Shown: positions 13,991 through 15,794 of the stretch, piece after piece
Layout: each line of letters begins with the position of its first letter
Numbering within the stretch: the stretch's first letter is position 1
Assembly (NCBI GenBank): GCA_027489835.1
Contig: JAIXZF010000294.1
Span: 1 to 15,794 of the forward strand
Origin: Hyphomicrobiales bacterium
GTDB taxonomy: Bacteria > Pseudomonadota > Alphaproteobacteria > Rhizobiales > Beijerinckiaceae
Direction: 5' to 3'
DNA length: 15,794 nt
Program-made: the position numbers and the translations under genes
Notes under the pieces: model-generated
Told to the model about the DNA's origin: nothing
Database searches by the model: none
Seen by the model: the letters and a program-made list of their open reading frames with translations, nothing else

Positions 13991-14629
13991 ATGAACAATT
14001 CCTATTTCGACACCCCGCGGCTGGAGATCATGCCGCACCTTCCGGCCAGGGTCGGACGCCTGATCGATCTCGGCTGCGGGACCGGCGCGACCACGGCTGC
14101 GGTCCGCGCGGCGCGCTCAGTGGCGTGGGCCGGCGGGGTCGAATATCTCCCCGACGTGGCAGAGCAGGCGAGGGCGCGCTTCGATCGGCTCTGGGTCGGG
14201 GATGCGGCTCAGGCCGGGCTGGAGGCGGAGATCGCGCCGGCGAGCCTCGACCTCGCGCTGTGCCTCGATGTGCTCGAGCACATGGTCGATCCATGGGCGA
14301 TGGTGAAGCGGCTTTCGTCGCTGCTGGCGCCGGGCGGCCGGCTGATCGTGTCGGTGCCGAACATCCGGAATTACCGCTTCATCTGGAAGCTCGCCGCGAA
14401 GGGCGACTTCCACTACCGCGATTTCGGCCTGCTCGACCGCACGCATTTGCGCTTCTTCGTGCAGGAGACGGCGGAGCAACTGGCCACATGCGGCGGCCTC
14501 CGGCTCGTCACGTCCCGTTCGGTGCAGGACTTTCCGCCGACGAACCTGAGGGGCGTGCTCAACGCCGCTGCGGGCGGCAGGCTGATCGGCTTGCTCGCCA
14601 AGCAATGGCTCATCGTGGCCGAGAAATAG
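13991..14629 (+). CDS. Class I SAM-dependent methyltransferase
   Basis: A 212-residue cytosolic methyltransferase. The core binding motif LIDLGCGTGATTAAVR lies at about residues 24-39, followed by GVEYLPDVAEQARARF (acidic residue Glu51), DLALCLDVLEHMVDPW as post-I/motif II region, and LLAPGGRLIVSVPNIRNYRF as motif III. DRTHLRFFVQETAEQL is a pattern seen in many polysaccharide-cluster methyltransferases. The N-terminus MNNSYFDTPRLEIM is typical. The start has no strong ribosome site. It is divergent from the other methyltransferase gene with a 74-base gap (if that one starts at 13916). Acceptor unknown; with GT2 and acyltransferase neighbours a sugar O- or N-methylation is a reasonable inference. 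Confidence 0.88.
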   Translation: MNNSYFDTPRLEIMPHLPARVGRLIDLGCGTGATTAAVRAARSVAWAGGVEYLPDVAEQARARFDRLWVGDAAQAGLEAEIAPASLDLALCLDVLEHMVDPWAMVKRLSSLLAPGGRLIVSVPNIRNYRFIWKLAAKGDFHYRDFGLLDRTHLRFFVQETAEQLATCGGLRLVTSRSVQDFPPTNLRGVLNAAAGGRLIGLLAKQWLIVAEK

Positions 14630-14647
14630 CCCGCGCCGGAGGCGGTG

Positions 14648-14989
14648 TCAGATAGCGAAGGACGTGCCGCAGCCGCAGGACGAGCTGGCGTTCGGATTGC
14701 TGATCTTGAAGGACTGGCCGATGAGGTCGTCGACGAAGTCGATGGTCGAGCCGCCGAGGAACTGCAGCGACGCCTCGTCGATCAGCACGGCGGCCCCGTC
14801 CTGCGCCAGCATGATGTCGTCGCCGTTCCGGCTGCGGTCCATCTCGAAGACGTACTGGAACCCGGAGCAGCCCCCGCCGTTGACCGCCACGCGGAGCATG
14901 GTGCCCTCGGGCTCCTGCGACAGCACGTCGGCGATGCGGCGGAACGCGCGGTCCGTGACGATGACGGGGGAATGTTCGCTGGCGTCCAT
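14648..14989 (-). CDS. erpA: Iron-sulfur cluster insertion protein (A-type carrier)
   Basis: A 113-residue HesB/IscA-family carrier that passes Fe-S clusters to apo-enzymes in the cytoplasm. The three conserved cysteines are present: Cys41 in NGGGCSGFQYVFEMD, and Cys105 and Cys107 in SSSCGCGTSF near the end. Other family marks are VTDRAFRRIADVL at the start, LIDEASLQFLGGSTIDF and FKISNPNASSSCG. The start at 14989 (MDASEHSPV) has GAGAG upstream; a TTG at 15007 would add six residues. ErpA is favoured over IscA because of the NPNA.SSCGCG ending and the location beside dgt, a pairing common in Hyphomicrobiales as far as I recall. It is transcribed divergently from dgt across 131 bases. Confidence 0.93.
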   Translation of the reverse strand: MDASEHSPVIVTDRAFRRIADVLSQEPEGTMLRVAVNGGGCSGFQYVFEMDRSRNGDDIMLAQDGAAVLIDEASLQFLGGSTIDFVDDLIGQSFKISNPNASSSCGCGTSFAI

Positions 14990-15120
14990 GGCGGGCTCTC
15001 GCTGCAAGGGGCCGGCCGCGTTCTCCGGCAGGCCATCGCGGCCGGCGCAGCTTGTGCGCCGCCACGCCTACAAGGTAAGGACCGTGCGCCGCCTCCGCAA
15101 GCGGCGAGGGGAGGCCGGGC

Positions 15121-15794
15121 ATGCGCGAGACGCTCCGACGTGAGCCCGGCGAGCGGCATCGGGCGCCTTTCGCCTGCCGCCCGTCGCAAAGCCGCGGCCG
15201 CCTGATCGCGGAGCCGGCGTCGCCGAGCCGCAGCGAATTCCAGCGCGACCGCGACCGCATCATCCATTCCACCGCCTTCCGGCGCCTCAAGCACAAGACG
15301 CAGGTCTTCGTCTTCCATGAGGGCGACCATTTCCGGACGCGGCTGACCCATACCATCGAGGTGGCGCAGATCGCCCGCTCCATCGCGCGCGAGCTCGGCC
15401 TCGACGAGGATCTCGCCGAGGCGCTCGCTCTCGCTCATGACCTCGGCCATACGCCGTTCGGCCACACCGGCGAGGACGCGCTGCAGGCCTGCATGCAGCC
15501 CCATGGCGGCTTTGATCACAATGCGCAGGCCTTGCGCATCGTGACGCGGCTCGAACGGCGCTACCCGTCCTTCGACGGCCTCAACCTGACATGGGAAACG
15601 CTCGAAGGGCTGGTGAAGCACAATGGCCCGCTGACGAAGGCCGACGGCGCGCCCACCGAGCGCTATGCGGCCGAGGGCGTTCCCGGCGCGATCCTGGAAT
15701 ACGACGCCCGCCACGACCTCTGGCTGTCCAGCCATGCCAGCGCCGAGGCCCAGGTCGCGGCCATCGCCGACGACATCGCCTATGACGCGCACGA
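15121..15794 (+). CDS. dgt: Deoxyguanosinetriphosphate triphosphohydrolase-like protein, N-terminal part (truncated by window edge)
   Basis: The first 224 codons of an HD-domain dNTP triphosphohydrolase, which splits dNTPs to nucleoside and triphosphate and controls dNTP pools. Visible signature: SRGRLIAEPASPSRSEFQRD, RIIHSTAFRRLKHKTQVFVF, HFRTRLTHTIEVAQIAR with His77, and ALAHDLGHTPFGHTGEDAL with the His106-Asp107 metal pair. GGFDHNAQALRIVTRLE and LNLTWETLEGLVKHNGP follow, and finally VAAIADDIAYDAH close to the third metal ligand region. The ATG at 15121 has GGGAGG about seven bases upstream. Its first ~20 residues (MRETLRREPGERHRAPFACR) are a little unusual but lead directly into the family start. 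The gene continues beyond the right edge. Confidence 0.95.
   Translation, partial: MRETLRREPGERHRAPFACRPSQSRGRLIAEPASPSRSEFQRDRDRIIHSTAFRRLKHKTQVFVFHEGDHFRTRLTHTIEVAQIARSIARELGLDEDLAEALALAHDLGHTPFGHTGEDALQACMQPHGGFDHNAQALRIVTRLERRYPSFDGLNLTWETLEGLVKHNGPLTKADGAPTERYAAEGVPGAILEYDARHDLWLSSHASAEAQVAAIADDIAYDAH

Noticed and set aside
14782..15792. Minus-strand frame opposite dgt
   Set aside because: The plus strand encodes the HD-domain dNTPase with all its motifs; the antisense product has no family pattern.

Overview
The window looks like chromosomal DNA of a GC-rich alphaproteobacterium of the order Hyphomicrobiales (Rhizobiales). A Bosea-like organism is my best guess; this is an inference from gene content, codon use and repeat style, not a database result. 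Supporting signs are the aspartyl-tRNA synthetase with alphaproteobacterial sequence style, the divergent erpA/dgt pair, a biotin-dependent propionyl-CoA carboxylase beta chain, and palindromic GC-rich intergenic repeats.

Layout. (1) 1-1705: the start of pccB (minus strand, running off the left edge), divergent from a zinc-free quinone-oxidoreductase-like dehydrogenase (728-1705). (2) 1706-2355: a 650-base gene-free stretch holding two copies, 335 bases apart, of a ~185-base element built around two perfect 9-bp hairpins, then a ~100-base AT-rich patch. (3) 2356-6262: a minus-strand three-gene run of a SnoaL/DUF4440-like protein, a penicillin-acylase-family Ntn hydrolase and a Tat-exported Kelch protein. 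The two gaps are each 56 bases, so it is probably one operon. (4) 6319-7597: the most interesting part. A strongly AT-rich gene (6456-7385, minus) encodes a protein with a nucleoside-deoxyribosyltransferase/TIR-like N-terminal motif. It sits between the intact aspS 5' end (promoter region plus first codons) and a decayed second copy of that same 5' end (6319-6419). This looks like an accessory, possibly anti-phage, gene that arrived with, or caused, a duplication of the aspS head. (5) 7510-9276: aspS, a housekeeping gene, followed by a small putative lipoprotein. (6) 9672-14629: a large exported protein of unknown function, divergent from a glycan-type cluster of GT2 glycosyltransferase, CatB-like hexapeptide acyltransferase and two SAM methyltransferases. 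(7) 14648-15794: erpA (Fe-S insertion) and the start of dgt (dNTPase), divergent.

How the genes work together. aspS, erpA, dgt and pccB are independent core functions. The GT2, acyltransferase and methyltransferase genes plausibly decorate a surface glycan; the first two are translationally coupled by an ATGA overlap. The acylase/Kelch/SnoaL group has no recognised pathway. The AT-rich gene is the only clear horizontally acquired coding sequence. No tRNA, rRNA, CRISPR array, transposase or integrase was seen.
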